NCBI GenBank assembly: GCA_020466095.1 | Contig: CM035806.1 | Location: 132,564,532 to 132,628,531 of the forward strand | Source: Chlorops oryzae | Lineage: Eukaryota; Arthropoda; Insecta; Diptera; Chloropidae | Reading direction: 5' to 3' | Length of the DNA: 64,000 nt | Part shown: in pieces, positions 49,961-62,029 of the stretch | Layout of the letters: every line of letters begins with the position of its first letter | How positions within the stretch are numbered: the first letter of the stretch is position 1 | Notes under the pieces: model-generated | Told to the model about the DNA's origin: nothing | Database searches by the model: none | What the model saw: the letters and a program-made list of their open reading frames with translations, nothing else | Program-made: the position numbers and the translations under genes

Positions 49961-50649
49961 CTGAAAGCACGGAACGAAAATTTCGAAATTATATTGGATG
50001 AAATAAAAAGTAATAATAGTTGATCCTATACATATATAGATATATACAATATACTTATTTATATACCAAATGTCTTCATAACTAATTTAATATGGCTTAA
50101 TTGTTCCCTTTCCGAGTTTTTTATGACATTTATTTTTATTTATTTTAGTAAGTAAATTACATATGTTCAAACTAGGGTTGCTATAAGACTTTTTTATATG
50201 TATGCAATAATTTGTGGCGAATTTTTCCATGCACTTCCTACAAAGACCACTCTTAATTGCAGTTGCTGTGACAACATCCAACTCTTCTAGAAATTACTTG
50301 TTCCCGAAGGACATCTAGTTCTTTCATCTATAAGAACCAACTAAAGTGTTAATGTCAACAAAATACTGTAGTGAAAGTAAATTCGATTGAAGCCGATAGG
50401 TCTACCTACTCTTGGAGTAGTTATCTGTGGGGGAATTATTATTTTTCAATGACAGTACAATGTCAACCATGAGAGTTGAATGAATTCTCTGGAAATTAAA
50501 AACAGTGGGAGGAGAGGAGATTGAGAGAGAGTCAGAGACAGAGTGAGAAAGAATGAAAGATAGGAATGAGAGAGTGAGTGAGAGAGAGTGAGAGAGAGTG
50601 AGAGAAAGTGAGAGAGAGCAATAGAGACAGTGAGCAATAGAGAGAGTGA

Positions 50650-50683
<34 letters not shown>

Positions 50684-50962
50684 AGGAGAGAGAGTGACGA
50701 GGAGAGAGAGTGACGAGGAGAGAGAGTGACGAGGAGAGAGAGGACGAGGAGAAGAGGAAAAGAGAGAGTGAAAGAGAGAGTTAAAGAGAGAGTGAGAAAG
50801 AGAGAGAGTGAGCAATAGAGACAGTGAGGAATAGAGAGAGTAACAAGGAGAGAGAGAGAGAGTGACAAAGAGAGAGAGTGACAAAGAGAGAGAGTGACAA
50901 AGAGAGAGAGTGACAAACAGAGAGAGTGAGAAAGAAAGACAGTGAGGGTAAGAGAGAGTGAA

Positions 50963-51011
<49 letters not shown>

Positions 51012-54000
51012 GATAACTGTTCATCTTGTACTGGTATATATTTTGTAACCAGTTGTGTGAGTAGCCCTCAAATTCTTTCTTTGGCAGATCTTGAACTAGT
51101 GCTCCCAGTTTTAGGAAACTTTACAAGAGCGGAATTCTTCTTTCGATCCCTAGTCCAAAAACAATATGGCGGACTCTCATCCAGATTAGAATTGACTGCA
51201 ATACTGAGAACTTTGCTCTAAATAATTCGTCCAAATTAATTTCAATGAATTTTACATAACAGAAATCCGGCAGCAATCGGTGTAAACAACATTCACGTCT
51301 GACATTGACAGACATCAGAGGACAAACGTTCAAAAGGAATTTCTTTTCCTTTTTTCCCTTCACTTTTGTATGGCAGCTCATAAATTGCTTTTTTTTTTTA
51401 ATTGCATATTGTGCTTTTGTTTACAGTTTCGCTAGTGTTATTCACGAAATAAATCGATAAATAAAAATAAAAAGAATATTTTGTTTTATGTTTATTTCCG
51501 GTTTTTTGAATAATTTGCGAAATTAAAAAAAAAGTTTATTATTGGTAAAACAACTTAAAATGCCTATAGTGTGGTAAACTTGGGACGAGCTCTCGGACAA
51601 TCGGTTCTCGCTTCGCTCTTTTCGTAATAGAACATTCGCGGCCATTGCAATGCTTTAAGGTGATTGACTCGACTGACGCGCGACCTTATAGAAAACTGCG
51701 GCAATTATCATCGAAAAGTTATTGCAGAAAACCTCTTTTTTTCATACTTTTTGTTTCGTCTTATTATTTTCTTGAGCTTTATTTTGGCAATTCATTTTGA
51801 TTTTTTTATTTAATACGAAGGAATCTGAAATACAATTTTTTTTTTTTTTTGCATCGATAAGGTCTTTTTTATCTTCCTGCCATACGGGAAAATGTTTCTC
51901 AAAGAAGTTGAAGGTTCTACACCAGCGCTGCCAAATAATTTTTCGTCCTATGATACCGCTGTCCTAAGGCACATTCAATGTAATAGAGAAAAATTGAATC
52001 CTTTGCCCAAGAGCAATATGCATTTATTAAAATAAAAGAGTCTCTTTTAGCGAGCTCTAGTTACCAGGACAGTATCGTAACATCCTTTAGAAGTGCCCAC
52101 AATGCTCTTCCTACAAATCGTAAGTTCATTCAAGACTCTTCCATTCTGGGGGGGCGTTGTTTATGGGCTTATTTGTTTGGGGCTAACAATTGATTTCTGT
52201 GAGATAACTTACAATCATAAATATCGACGAGATTCTGTGCATAGCCGATCGAACGTTTCTCGCGTGCCTCGTCCTGCAGGAACAGATGCTCGCATGCTTC
52301 GATCGCGAATTTCTTCATACGCTCCAACGAGCAATGTGCATTTGCAGATCTTAAATGGCTGATGATGAAAATAAATGTGAAGAAAATCGTTGCTTTCAAC
52401 TGAAATAAAAAAAAAATAATAAAGCTTTTGATATTATTAAGCTTAAAAAACAAAATTTATTATCGTAAATTAAGCAGTCAGATGTTTAAAAAGTAACAAT
52501 TTCGAATTTCGATAGACTAGCTTAAATACTTATGAACAGGGCATCGGTTGTATGAACAAGCTGTTCATTGACACCTGGCGCGTACGGGGAAAATTGTATC
52601 GGCAGGGGTTTTAGGTCGTGGTCCTTCATGATCATTCGCATTTCGGGTTTCGGGTTTCGGGTTTGAATCCTACAAAACTCCACTGACTGTATGCGCCCCT
52701 GCCTCGAAGTAATAAACTTTAAAAATAATATTTTTCGGAGTAAAATAATTCGTAGTCTGCATGAGCGTCTTCAATTACTTAATATTCTTTAAAGTTTGCG
52801 AATTCTCATTGCCAAGCTAATTTTGGCTCATAGCAAAATATGTATCTATCCCGTTTTTAGACCGATAACAACAAAATTTCGATTGTTTGTTTGTTTTTCT
52901 TTTGGCAATCAATTAAGACAGAGAGTCCAAAAAAGGGTGAATGAATCAGCTGATTTCATCTGTTCAATGTGTACATTTTCTCTGAGAGCAGTTACTGCAG
53001 ACTGCAGTTACTCAATTATCCTTAACTTTGTGTAACTTCAAAATTTATGGAATAATAAATGCTGCCATACCAGCGAACACATGCAACCAGCTGATTCATT
53101 AAGTTAAGCTAAGCTAAGTTAAGTTAAGGTAAATTAAGTCAAGTTAGTGTAAAGTTAAGTTAAGTTAAGTTAAGTTAAGTTAAGTTAAGTTAAGTTAAGT
53201 TAAGTTAAGTTAAGGTTAAGTTAAGTTAAGTTAAGTAAGTTAAGTTAAGTTAAGTGTAAGATTAAGTTAAGTTAAGGTTAACGTTAAGTTAAGTTAAGTC
53301 TGCGTTAAGTGAAGCTTAATTGAGGCTTAGATTAGTCTGAAATAAACGTTAAGAAAGGAAAAGACAAAAAACAAATTTAAATTCAAGTCAAAAAGCAAAC
53401 TTATGTAACTTCGCGAAATTCCCTCCCGCGTTAAAAGCAAATAAAAGAATAAAACAATAATTGCAAATCGCAAAAACAAAAGAACACGAAAATACGGAAA
53501 TACTTGGACGAATGCGGATAATTTCATTATTGGCATAACGCTGACGACATAATCGAATCGCGCGCTTTCAGAGCAAAACGAAAATGTTTTGAATACGAAA
53601 AGAACCAAGAAGAAAAAATAAAAATACAAAAGAAGAAAAAAAAAGAGTCTCTCGTTGATTCGCTCTCTCGCTCACTCGTATTCGTACGCACGCACGCACT
53701 TGCACTTGCTGTGCTCACGATGGGTGGATCGATCGATCGAGGGCTAAATTAAAATATTCAAGTGTCAAATATTGTTGGTGCAGCTCCTTCTGCTTCCTCT
53801 ATTTTATTTTATTTTATTTTATTTTATTTTATTTTACAGTAAAATGACAGTCATGGCTTAACCCTTTAAAGCTAAAAAAAAACGAAGTCTTGACATACAA
53901 TAATATATAGCATGTACTTTTGTGTTGGGACACATTTTGCCCTTATGCATTAAAGGGCTAAATGCTTCATTCGAGTTTGAGAAGAACGGATTTTTTTGTT

Positions 54001-57000
54001 TGACCACTCTTTACAAGGAGAGAAATCGAAAATTGCTCCTGTCAAGTAAAGAGAATGGAGTAGAGTGACTGAATTTCCGTTCATTTTGACAACTTAAGGT
54101 TTGAGACTCAAAGCAAAGTCCATCAATTAACCGAGGAAGCCGAAAACTATTTCATCGCCTCGATCGTCTTTCTTTCGCGTTCAATAAAGGAAGTCAGTCA
54201 AGCCGATTGGGTGAAAATTCTGTATAGATACATACATATTTTGTAACGTCAAATGAATCCTGTGTATTTCCCGGATTTGACGTCACAATTCGACGTCATA
54301 CGAAAATTTTGAACTTGTTTCTGGCATAGCGTAGCACAGGCGCGTGTGCAGAAATTTATTTCGAGAATGGTTTTTATTGCGAGTAACAAAACTACCCATA
54401 CAAGGACATATCGCTAATTTACTTCAACAATGTCATATCTCCAAAAAAAAAAAAAAAAAAATCAATTTCGAGAAAAACGCGTTTTAAGTTTTCAATTCAC
54501 TTGCATTTTGATGGAAATAGAAGACATTATTCTCTTCCCATACGGAGATTATACTAGTATTGATACGAAATTTTTACACAAAATGAGGCATGCTACACCG
54601 AAAGTTTCCTCATGATTAACTCAGAAATCGATTTTTTTTTTGTGTTATGAAATTCTTGAAGTAAATGAGCGAACATTTTCGGAAAGGGTTTGAACCCCCG
54701 CGAAAACCATCCCCTCTGCGTGCCCCTGCTAACGCGAACTATGAAGTCCGTTTTCAACCTATGATCAGTTGCGCGTCTGCGAAGGAGACGGCTCTTATGA
54801 GGCATTCATCGGGCATTCATTGTTTCTCCAGATTTCTAACCATGCGCACACCACTGGTTTTTTGAATGTTCAATATTTCAAAAAAAAAAAAAAAAAAAAA
54901 ACCAATTGTTGCTGTTGTAAAAGAGTCTCTTTTAGCGAGCTCTAGTTACCAGGACAGTATCGTAACATCCTTTAGAAGTGCCACAATGCTCTTCCTACAA
55001 ATCGTAAGTTCATTCAAGACTCTTCCATTCTGGGGGGGCGTTGTTTATGGGCTTATTTGTTTGGGGCTAACAATTGATTTCTGTGAGATAACTTACAATC
55101 ATAAATATCGACGAGATTCTGTGCATAGCCGATCGAACGTTTCTCGCGTGCCTCGTCCTGCAGGAACAGATGCTCGCATGCTTCGATCGCGAATTTCTTC
55201 ATACGCTCCAACGAGCAATGTGCATTTGCAGATCTTAAATGGCTGATGATGAAAATAAATGTGAAGAAAATCGTTGCTTTCAACTGAAATAAAAAAAAAA
55301 TAATAAAGCTTTTGATATTATTAAGCTTAAAAAACAAAATTTATTATCGTAAATTAAGCAGTCAGATGTTTAAAAAGTAACAATTTCGAATTTCGATAGA
55401 CTAGCTTAAATACTTATGAACAGGGCATCGGTTGTATGAACAAGCTGTTCATTGACACCTGGCGCGTACGGGGAAAATTGTATCGGCAGGGGTTTTAGGT
55501 CGTGGTCCTTCATGATCATTCGCATTTCGGGTTTCGGGTTTCGGGTTTGAATCCTACAAAACTCCACTGACTGCATGCGCCCCTGCCTCGAAGTAATAAA
55601 CTTTAAAAATAATATTTTTCGGAGTAAAATAATTCGTAGTCTGCATGAGCGTCTTCAATTACTTAATATTCTTTAAAGTTTGCGAATTCTCATTGCCAAG
55701 CTAATTTTGGCTCAACGCAAAATATGTATCTATCCCGTTTTTAGACCGATAACAACAAAATTTCGATTGTTTGTTTGTTTTTCTTTTGGCAATCAATTAA
55801 GACAGAGAGTCCAAAAAAGGGTAAATGAATCAGCTGATTTCATCTGTTCAATGTGTACATTTTCTCTGAGAGCAGTTACTGCACACTGCAGTTACTCAAT
55901 TATCCTTAACTTTGTGTAACTTCAAAATTTATGGAATAATAAATTCTGCCATACCGGCGAACATGCAACCAGCTGATTCATTAAGTTAAGCTAAGCTAAG
56001 TTAAGTTAATGTAAATTAAGTCAAGTTATGTAAAGTTAAGTTAAGTTAAGTTAAGTTAAGTTAAGTTAAGTTAAGTTAATTTGCGTTAAGTTAAGTTAAG
56101 TTAAATTGCGTTAAGTGAAGCTTAATTGAGGCTTAGATTAGTCTGAAATAAACGTTAAGAAAGGAAAAGACAAAAAACAAATTTAAATTCAAGTCAAAAA
56201 GCAAACTTATGTAACTTCGCGAAATTCCCACCCGCGTTAAAAGCAAATAAAAGAATAAAACAATAATTGCAAATCGCAAAAACAAAAGAACACGAAAATA
56301 CGGAAATACTTGGACGAATGCGGATAATTTCATTATTGGCATAACGCTGACGACATAATCGAATCGCGCGCTTTCAGAGCAAAACGAAAATGTTTTGAAT
56401 ACGAAAAGAACCAAGAAGAAAAAATAAAAATACAAAAGAAGAAAAAAAAAAGAGTCTCTCGTTGATTCGCTCTCTCGCTCACTCGTATTCGTACGCACGC
56501 ACGCACTTGCACTTGCTGTGCTCACGATGGGTGGATCGATCGATCGAGGGCTAAATTAAAATATTCAAGTGTCAAATATTGTTGGTGCAGCTCCTTCTGC
56601 TTCCTCTATTTTATTTTATTTTATTTTACAGTAAAATGACAGTCATGGCTTAACCCTTTAAAGCTAAAAAAAAAAACGAAGTCTTGACATACAATAATAT
56701 AATATATAGCATGTACTTTTGTGTTGGGACACATTTTGCCCTTATGCATTAAAGGGCTAAAGCTTCATTCGAGTTTGAGAAGAACGGATTTTTTTTGTTT
56801 GACCACTCTTTACAAGGAGAGAAATCGAAAATTGCTCCTGTCAAGTAAAGAGAATGGAGTAGAGTGACTGAATTTCCGTTCATTTTGACAACTTAAGGTT
56901 TGAGACTCAAAGCAAAGTCCATCAATTAACCGAGGAAGCCGAAAACTATTTCATCGCCTCGATCGTTTTTCTTTCGCGTTCAATAAAGGAAGTCAGTCAA

Positions 57001-58757
57001 GCCGATTGGGTGAAAATTCTGTATAGATACATACATATTTTGTAACGTCAAATGAATCCTGTGTATTTCCCGGATTTGACGTCACAATTCGACGTCATAC
57101 GAAAATTTTGAACTTGTTTCTGGCATAGCGTATGTTAGCACAGGCGCGTGTGCAGAAATTTATTTCGAGAATGGTTTTTATTGCGAGTAACAAAACTACC
57201 CATACAAGGACATATCGCTAATTTACTTCAACAATGTCATATCTCCAAAAAAAAAAAGAAAAAATCAATTTCGAGAAAAACGCGTTTTAAGTTTTCAATT
57301 CACTTGCATTTTGATGGAAAAAGAAGACATTATTCTCTTCCCATACGGAGATTATACTAGTATTGATACGAAATTTTTACACAAAATGAGGCATGCTACA
57401 CCGAAAGTTTCCTCATGATTAACTCAGAAATCGTTTTTTTTTTTGTGTTATGAAATTCTTGAAGTAATTGAGCGAACATTTTCGGAAAGGGTTTGAACCC
57501 CCGCGAAAATCATCCCCTCTGCGTGCCCCTGCTAACGCGAACTATGAAGTCCGTTTTCAACCTATGATCAGTTGCGCGTCTGCGAAGGAGACGGCTCTTA
57601 TGAGGCATTCATCGGGCATTCATTGTTTCTCCAGATTTCTAACCATGCGCACACCACTGGTTTTTTGAATGTTCAATATTTCAAAAAAAAAAAAAAAAAA
57701 AAAAAACCAATTGTTGCTGTTGTTGCTATGCAAGAATTGTTGTTCATTGTGATTTTCAAGAATTTTGATGAATCAGATTTTTGTAGAAAAGAACTGAGTC
57801 TTAGTTTGTTATTTATACCCGACACAGTCTGTGTCTGTGAGAGATAGACCATACAAAATATATGTATTTGGAAATGATCAGCGTCACCAGGAGATTCGAT
57901 TTCGTCCGTCTGTCTGTAAACAGTTTTCTTATCGAAGGAGTTGAGCTACCTTGACGAAATTCGGTATGCGTGGGACATAAGTAAGAACAAGTTCGAGAAT
58001 GGACCCGATCGGACCATTTTTAGGGGTACCTCCAGTACTAGGGTATGTTACGAAAACAACAAAAACTGCTCTAAGATCGAAGTTTTTCAAGATATTTTGA
58101 TGAAATTTGATATTTGAACATGTTTAAAGGCAAGTACCGAATATGATTTCCAAAAATTCAAACGGGACTTGAACGAAATTTGGCACTTATGCTTCCTTTG
58201 TAGCCATAAGAATCCTCCCAAAAAATTTTCTTGGTCGGTCCATTATTAAGGGTATCTCCAGTATTAGGGTCTGTCACAGAAATCCCAAAACTGCCCGAAA
58301 ATTGGACTTTTTCGAAATATTTGAATGAAATTTAGAATTCGAGCGTATATTTAAGCCTCCGTTTCGAATTCAAAAAAATTGGAAAAGTGGGCGTGGCAAA
58401 GGGGCGGTTTTCATAAAGAAATTGATCTAACAAAATTCGGTATATGGGGCCCCTAATGGCCTTAAGAACCTGTTGATTATTATTTCTTAGTGGTCCTGTT
58501 TTTGAGCGTGGTTTAAAAATTATTTAAACATGTGTGTCTGTGTTGGGTATTTTATTGTCGGGCTCGCCTGACTATACATCCTTAGTTGTTTATATATATA
58601 TATTTTTTTTTTAAGTAGGTAGCTTATTTTTAATATTATCTTCGTCCTTTTTGCCAGCATTCTAAACTGTTCAAATTGCATATAAAATAAGCGAGAAAAA
58701 AAAGGAAAAATATTGTGACTTCACTGAGAATGACATGTGGCTTACCTTCAGTTGCAT
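49734..58757 (-). CDS. Ilp8: Relaxin/insulin-like peptide precursor, Ilp8 (Dilp8)-like
   Basis: The model joins 58757-58746, 55283-55097 (or the identical 52399-52213) and 49960-49734, giving 141 residues. Residues 1-25 are a signal peptide (MQLKLKATIFFTFIFIISHL, cleavage near SANA). A B-chain-like segment follows with Cys27 and Cys40 (CSLERMKKFAIEAC). The connecting region has basic sites KR 52-53, RKR 70-72, KR 114-115 and KR 117-118. The A-chain-like end is CCFNRCEEDFFC, Cys130, 131, 135 and a C-terminal Cys141. Exactly six cysteines in insulin order support a secreted two-chain hormone. Drosophila Dilp8 is about 150 residues and, from memory, also ends in a key Cys (C150); it signals disc damage through Lgr3 and delays metamorphosis. 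The orthology is inference from length, layout and terminal Cys. The A-chain spacing is shorter than in canonical insulins. Confidence 0.72.
50511..51013. repeat. GA-rich satellite in the Ilp8-like intron 2
   Basis: Inverted counterpart of 8862-9345 with a somewhat different unit order and small indels. It lies inside the intron between exons 2 and 3. Confidence 0.9.
52213..52399 (-). CDS. Ilp8: Ilp8-like exon 2, downstream duplicate
   Basis: This is an exact second copy of exon 2 with the same splice sites, made by the 2.9 kb tandem duplication described separately. It lies nearer exon 3. Either copy gives the same protein. It may be real, an alternative-haplotype fragment, or an assembly duplicate. 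Confidence 0.7.
53099..53318. repeat. TTAAG array, expanded copy
   Basis: Same array as 6643-6777, but about 85 bases longer and with more variant units. Confidence 0.85.
55097..55283 (-). CDS. Ilp8: Ilp8-like exon 2, upstream copy
   Basis: This 187-base exon lies between a TTTCAG acceptor and a TT/GTAAGT donor. It encodes the signal peptide core, the B-chain-like region and the first KR site, and ends in phase 1. It is identical to the copy 2884 bases downstream. Because 187 is not a multiple of three, including both copies would break the frame, so a transcript should use only one. Confidence 0.72.
55981..56117. repeat. TTAAG array, short copy
   Basis: Its length and variant order resemble the left-arm array at 6643-6777 more than the neighbouring one at 53099. 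Confidence 0.85.
57814..58590 (-). mobile_element. Helentron-like element in Ilp8-like intron 1
   Basis: It runs from TATACCCGACACAGTCTGTG to the diverged 5' start near 58590 and supplies the 5' part missing from 4281-4947. Only a short GTCTGTCTG tract remains of the microsatellite. Confidence 0.65.
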
Positions 58758-58773
58758 TTTCGTAACGATCAGT
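58746..58773 (-). CDS. Ilp8: Ilp8-like exon 1: very short 5'UTR plus four codons
   Basis: On the minus strand ATGCAACTGAAG (58757-58746) is followed directly by the donor GTAAGC. It encodes MQLK in phase 0, which matches the phase-0 start of exon 2 (TTG AAA GCA). The predicted start site at about 58773, 29 bases after the first T of a TATA box, leaves a 16-base leader. Exon 2 has no ATG before its signal peptide, so a short upstream exon like this is required. Confidence 0.65.
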
Positions 58774-58793
58774 GGGCGCGTTATTGAGGAAAA

Positions 58794-58802
58794 TAATTTA
58801 TA
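58794..58802 (-). promoter_or_regulatory. TATA box of the Ilp8-like gene
   Basis: TATAAATTA reads on the minus strand from 58802. An initiator-like CCACTGA lies 29 bases downstream, the usual distance, and the ATG follows 16 bases later. The arrangement fits a strong inducible TATA promoter. Confidence 0.55.
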
Positions 58803-58809
58803 GATTCTG

Positions 58810-60505
58810 AGTTCAGTCGCGTTGCGGCCGGTCACTTATGACCTTAAAATGGTAGTTTTTCAAGTTCACAATTGAGAATAAAAATTGCTTTAAAGTTCTC
58901 AATAAAATGTGTTTTATTTTGATATTTAAAAGTTTTTATCTTATTGTTTTTATTTTTTTTTTTTGTTATTGATTTTTAACTGTCTGAACTTCAAGTCGGA
59001 CTTTTTTCCAATTGTTTTGACAATTTTATTTTTTTTTTATTTATTTATTTTTTAAAATTTAATTTAATAAATAATTTTTGCTTTTTCGCAAATGAAAATA
59101 AAATTGCGTTCGCGAGCCGATCTTATTCGAGTCACAATTCAATTACGAGATCCGAGAGCGGAGAACTAATGCGCTGAGGTAAGAAAAGTATGTTCTTGCT
59201 TAATTAATAATTTCAGTTTAAATGAAAGCATTCATTTAAGTCGCGTGCTTTATATATCGAAAAGACAAGACCGCCAAAGCTGCTAAACAAATCGAGCAGC
59301 AGATAAAAGACACGACTTCATTTTCATTCATTCATTGAAGAAGGATCGCGAATCGATCAGTAGCAGCAGCAGCAGCGAAAGAAGCGGCAGCAGCAGCAGC
59401 AGCAGCTTCTTCTTCGGCTAAACGCTAGCTAGAGCGAGTCAGAGAGAATGTGTGCGTGTGCGAATCTTATCGAAGAAAGCGCGCATTAAGGTGAGCGTTT
59501 TAAGGCCCAGACCGGCTCGCCCTTCATAGTTTTTGTGGCTAAAATTGCGGATTTTTTTCGCTTTCAAAATTTCTTCGCCAAAAACCGATACAATTCGAAT
59601 CAATATTTTAACAGAGTTTTTTCATATTTCACGGCATTTTACTGCAAGAAATCGCATCAGCAATCAATTAAGAATAATAGAAAATAATGAAAAAAGATTC
59701 GAGTTTTTTCGAGCAACCAGATATTTTGAGCTGTGCCGATTTTGCACTGAGCGAACATAGCCAAGATTTTTTTAAAAGGGCGCATTGTTACTCACAGTCC
59801 TTTTGATTTTCGAGCAGAACAAAAATTTCAAAAGAAAAATGGTTGAGTCAACAACATTTTTGGTTGATTTGAAAGGAAATATGTTTAATTGCATTTCTTT
59901 TCGTTCGGTATAATTCTCATTTGTTTTATAAAACAGGACATATGTATAAGGTATTCATTCATCTTAGAACTTTTTAAGCATTGCGGAAGCAGTCACGACA
60001 ACGGACTGACAAAATCGGATGAAGTCCATCCGATGGCTATTTTTGGGGTTATGTTCAGCCGAGGGCTCCGTGGCCATTTGCTTTGAACGTTGAATGAATT
60101 TGTTATGACATTTCTTCTTGTATAGGTATTGTAGAAAATTTTTTTTATTTAAAAATTATCTTGTCATTTCAATTATGTCCGTGGTTAGTTCAACAATTTA
60201 AATTTAAATCCATTTTTGAAAATTATCATTTCAAATTATATATATTATCATTCAACCTGAAATAAGGTTGATTCGAAATGGAAAAGCTTTATTTTTTCCA
60301 ACAAGAAAAATTGTTAAATTAAAAATATTCCTTGTTGAAGCCGTTTTGTATGTTTTACCTTTTGATTTAACCAGTTTTCTGGTTGATTTTTTCTCTGTGT
60401 GGCATTGCTGTCCAATATGCTTAAACTAAATTTGGTTAAAAGAATTCATCGATTCCCCGAACACGGATATACATATGTTCCCAAAAATAGATTTTTTCAA
60501 TGGAA
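58810..60505. other. Upstream flank of the Ilp8-like gene, possible divergent leader exon
   Basis: Around 59350-59490 (+) a CAGCAG-rich stretch with TCAGTA at 59358 ends at ATTAAG/GTGAGCG, which looks like a 5'UTR exon with a donor. Another donor-like GAG/GTAAGA lies near 59178. No coding sequence follows in the window, so this is only a suggestion. Confidence 0.25.
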
Positions 60506-61109
60506 ACAAGTAAGGGTGTTACAGTCAGGCGATCCTGACAATAAAATACCCGACACAGACACACATGTTTAAATAATTTTTGAACCACGCTCAAAAAACA
60601 GGACCACTAAGTAAGAATATTCAAGAAGTTTTTAAGGCCATTAGGGGCCCCATATACCGACTTTTATTAAATTTCTTTATGAAAACCGCCCCTTTGCCAC
60701 GCCCACTTTTCCATTTATTTTTGCAATCCTAATCGGAGGCTTAAATATACGCACAAATTCTAAGTTTCATTGAAATATTTGGAAAAAGTCCGATTTTGAG
60801 GCAGTTTTGGGATTTTTGTGGCAGACCCTAGTACTGGAGGTACCCCTAAAAATGGTCCGATCGGGTCCATTCTCGAACTTGTTATTACTTATATCCCCGT
60901 GAGCACGCATACCAAAGATAGCTCAACTCCTTCGATAAGATAACTGTATACAAACAGACGGACAGACGGACGGACTTGGCTAAATCGAATCTCCTAGTGA
61001 CGCTGATCATTTCTATATATATTTTGTATAGTCTATTTCGACTGGTTCTGGGTGTTACACACAACCAAACAAATGAAATATACCCTCGACACAGAGTGTG
61101 TCGGGTATA
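60506..61109 (+). mobile_element. Helentron/DINE-1-like element, shortened
   Basis: It has the ACAAGTAAGGGTGTTACAGT start and the GTGTCGGGTATA end but lacks about 280 bases of the middle found in 24549-25411. Confidence 0.68.
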
Positions 61110-61446
61110 AAAATGTTCAAGAAAAATTGCTTTTAAATCTCTTAAAGCAGGGATCGAAAATAACAGTTGTCAATTAATTTTGAGGCAAAAAGGCAGATAG
61201 AAAGAAAATTCGGAGGACGAAAAGGAATTTACCCTATACCCTATACCTATAACTTTAATTTTCTGCCTTTTATTCTTTCGGACAGATTATAAAAGTTTAA
61301 TTGCGCGTCATATTTTTCGGGCAAAACTATCGGACAAACTCGATTATCACAAATGATCGATGAGCGATCGACACTAAATTTCGCAAAATCCCCAAAAAAA
61401 AAAAAAAATTTTTTTTGTGATATTCGAATTTGCCAGTTAATTCTTA

Positions 61447-61571
61447 CAGTGTACTCTCTCCTTGCGGACACTCCTCTTAAGCGGACACTTATTGGGAATG
61501 CTCTAGTAGCGGACATATTTTTCGATCACGTAAGTAGGTGTCCGCTTAAGAGAGAAAGAGAGAGTACACTG
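61447..61571. mobile_element. Pogo/Tigger-like MITE with TA duplication
   Basis: It runs from CAGTGTACTCTCTC to GAGAGAGTACACTG, with inner inverted copies of CTTAAGCGGACAC, flanked by TA on both sides. It is 125 bases and non-coding. Confidence 0.65.
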
Positions 61572-61683
61572 TAATCCCTCACATTGGGTAAAATGCCCCG
61601 CTTATCTGGCATCACTCCAGCGAATTTATAATTAATACGTATCATAGGTAAATATATTTTAATATGATGGCGAATATTGTAAA

Positions 61684-62029
61684 CAGTCGAATCTGGATAA
61701 AGTGAATTAATTTTTGCACGTCATGTTCATTGTATCCAGATTGTTCGTATTAGCGAGATTGAATGTTTTGTTCATTATTTACAGGCCCGTGGAGAGAAAT
61801 TTGGCGACCGGAAGATTTTTTTTCCGGGTTCCCCTCACAAAAATGTGCGACCATAAAAAAAAAAAAATTCCCATTCGCCCCTTCAGAAGACCGGGCTCGG
61901 GGGAAAATCTCCCTTTTTGACCCCCTTCTATACAGGCCTGAGTATTTAGAACAGCTCGTGTAACAAAAAAGCATTCACTATTTCGAGCTGCTCATTATTT
62001 CAGGGATTCGTTATATCCAGATTCGACTG
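61684..62029. mobile_element. Pogo/Tigger-like MITE
   Basis: The ends CAGTCGAATCTGGATAAAGT and TATATCCAGATTCGACTG are inverted copies of about 20 bases. TA is kept on the right; the left flank is AA. An inner TGTATCCAGATTG may be a relic of a nested end. Confidence 0.5.

Larger units (their letters stand above)
52034..57723. repeat. Tandem duplication, about 2.9 kb unit, with Ilp8-like exon 2
   Basis: Unit 1 is 52034-54918 and unit 2 is 54919-57723, offset 2884 at exon 2. The join at 54918/54919 links TTGCTGTTGT to AAAAGAGTCTC with at most one base of shared sequence. The left arm has one copy. The units differ in poly(A) and AACTT-array length. Confidence 0.9.
38042..58480 (-). repeat. Inverted copy of segments B and part of A
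   Basis: Read on the minus strand this follows 4284-18521 almost throughout, with the same MITEs, Helentrons, Ilp8-like exons 2 and 3, CT satellite and AACTT array. Differences are a mariner and a 0.8 kb adjoining segment present only here, two Helentron-like elements absent here, two tandem duplications, and many small indels. Confidence 0.92.

Noticed and set aside
59533..60086. Open frames right of the Ilp8-like promoter
   Set aside because: Their composition is that of AT-rich non-coding DNA and no motif is seen.
61714..61974. Overlapping frames inside the pogo-like MITE
   Set aside because: Both strands are open over a short non-coding element and no transposase motif occurs.
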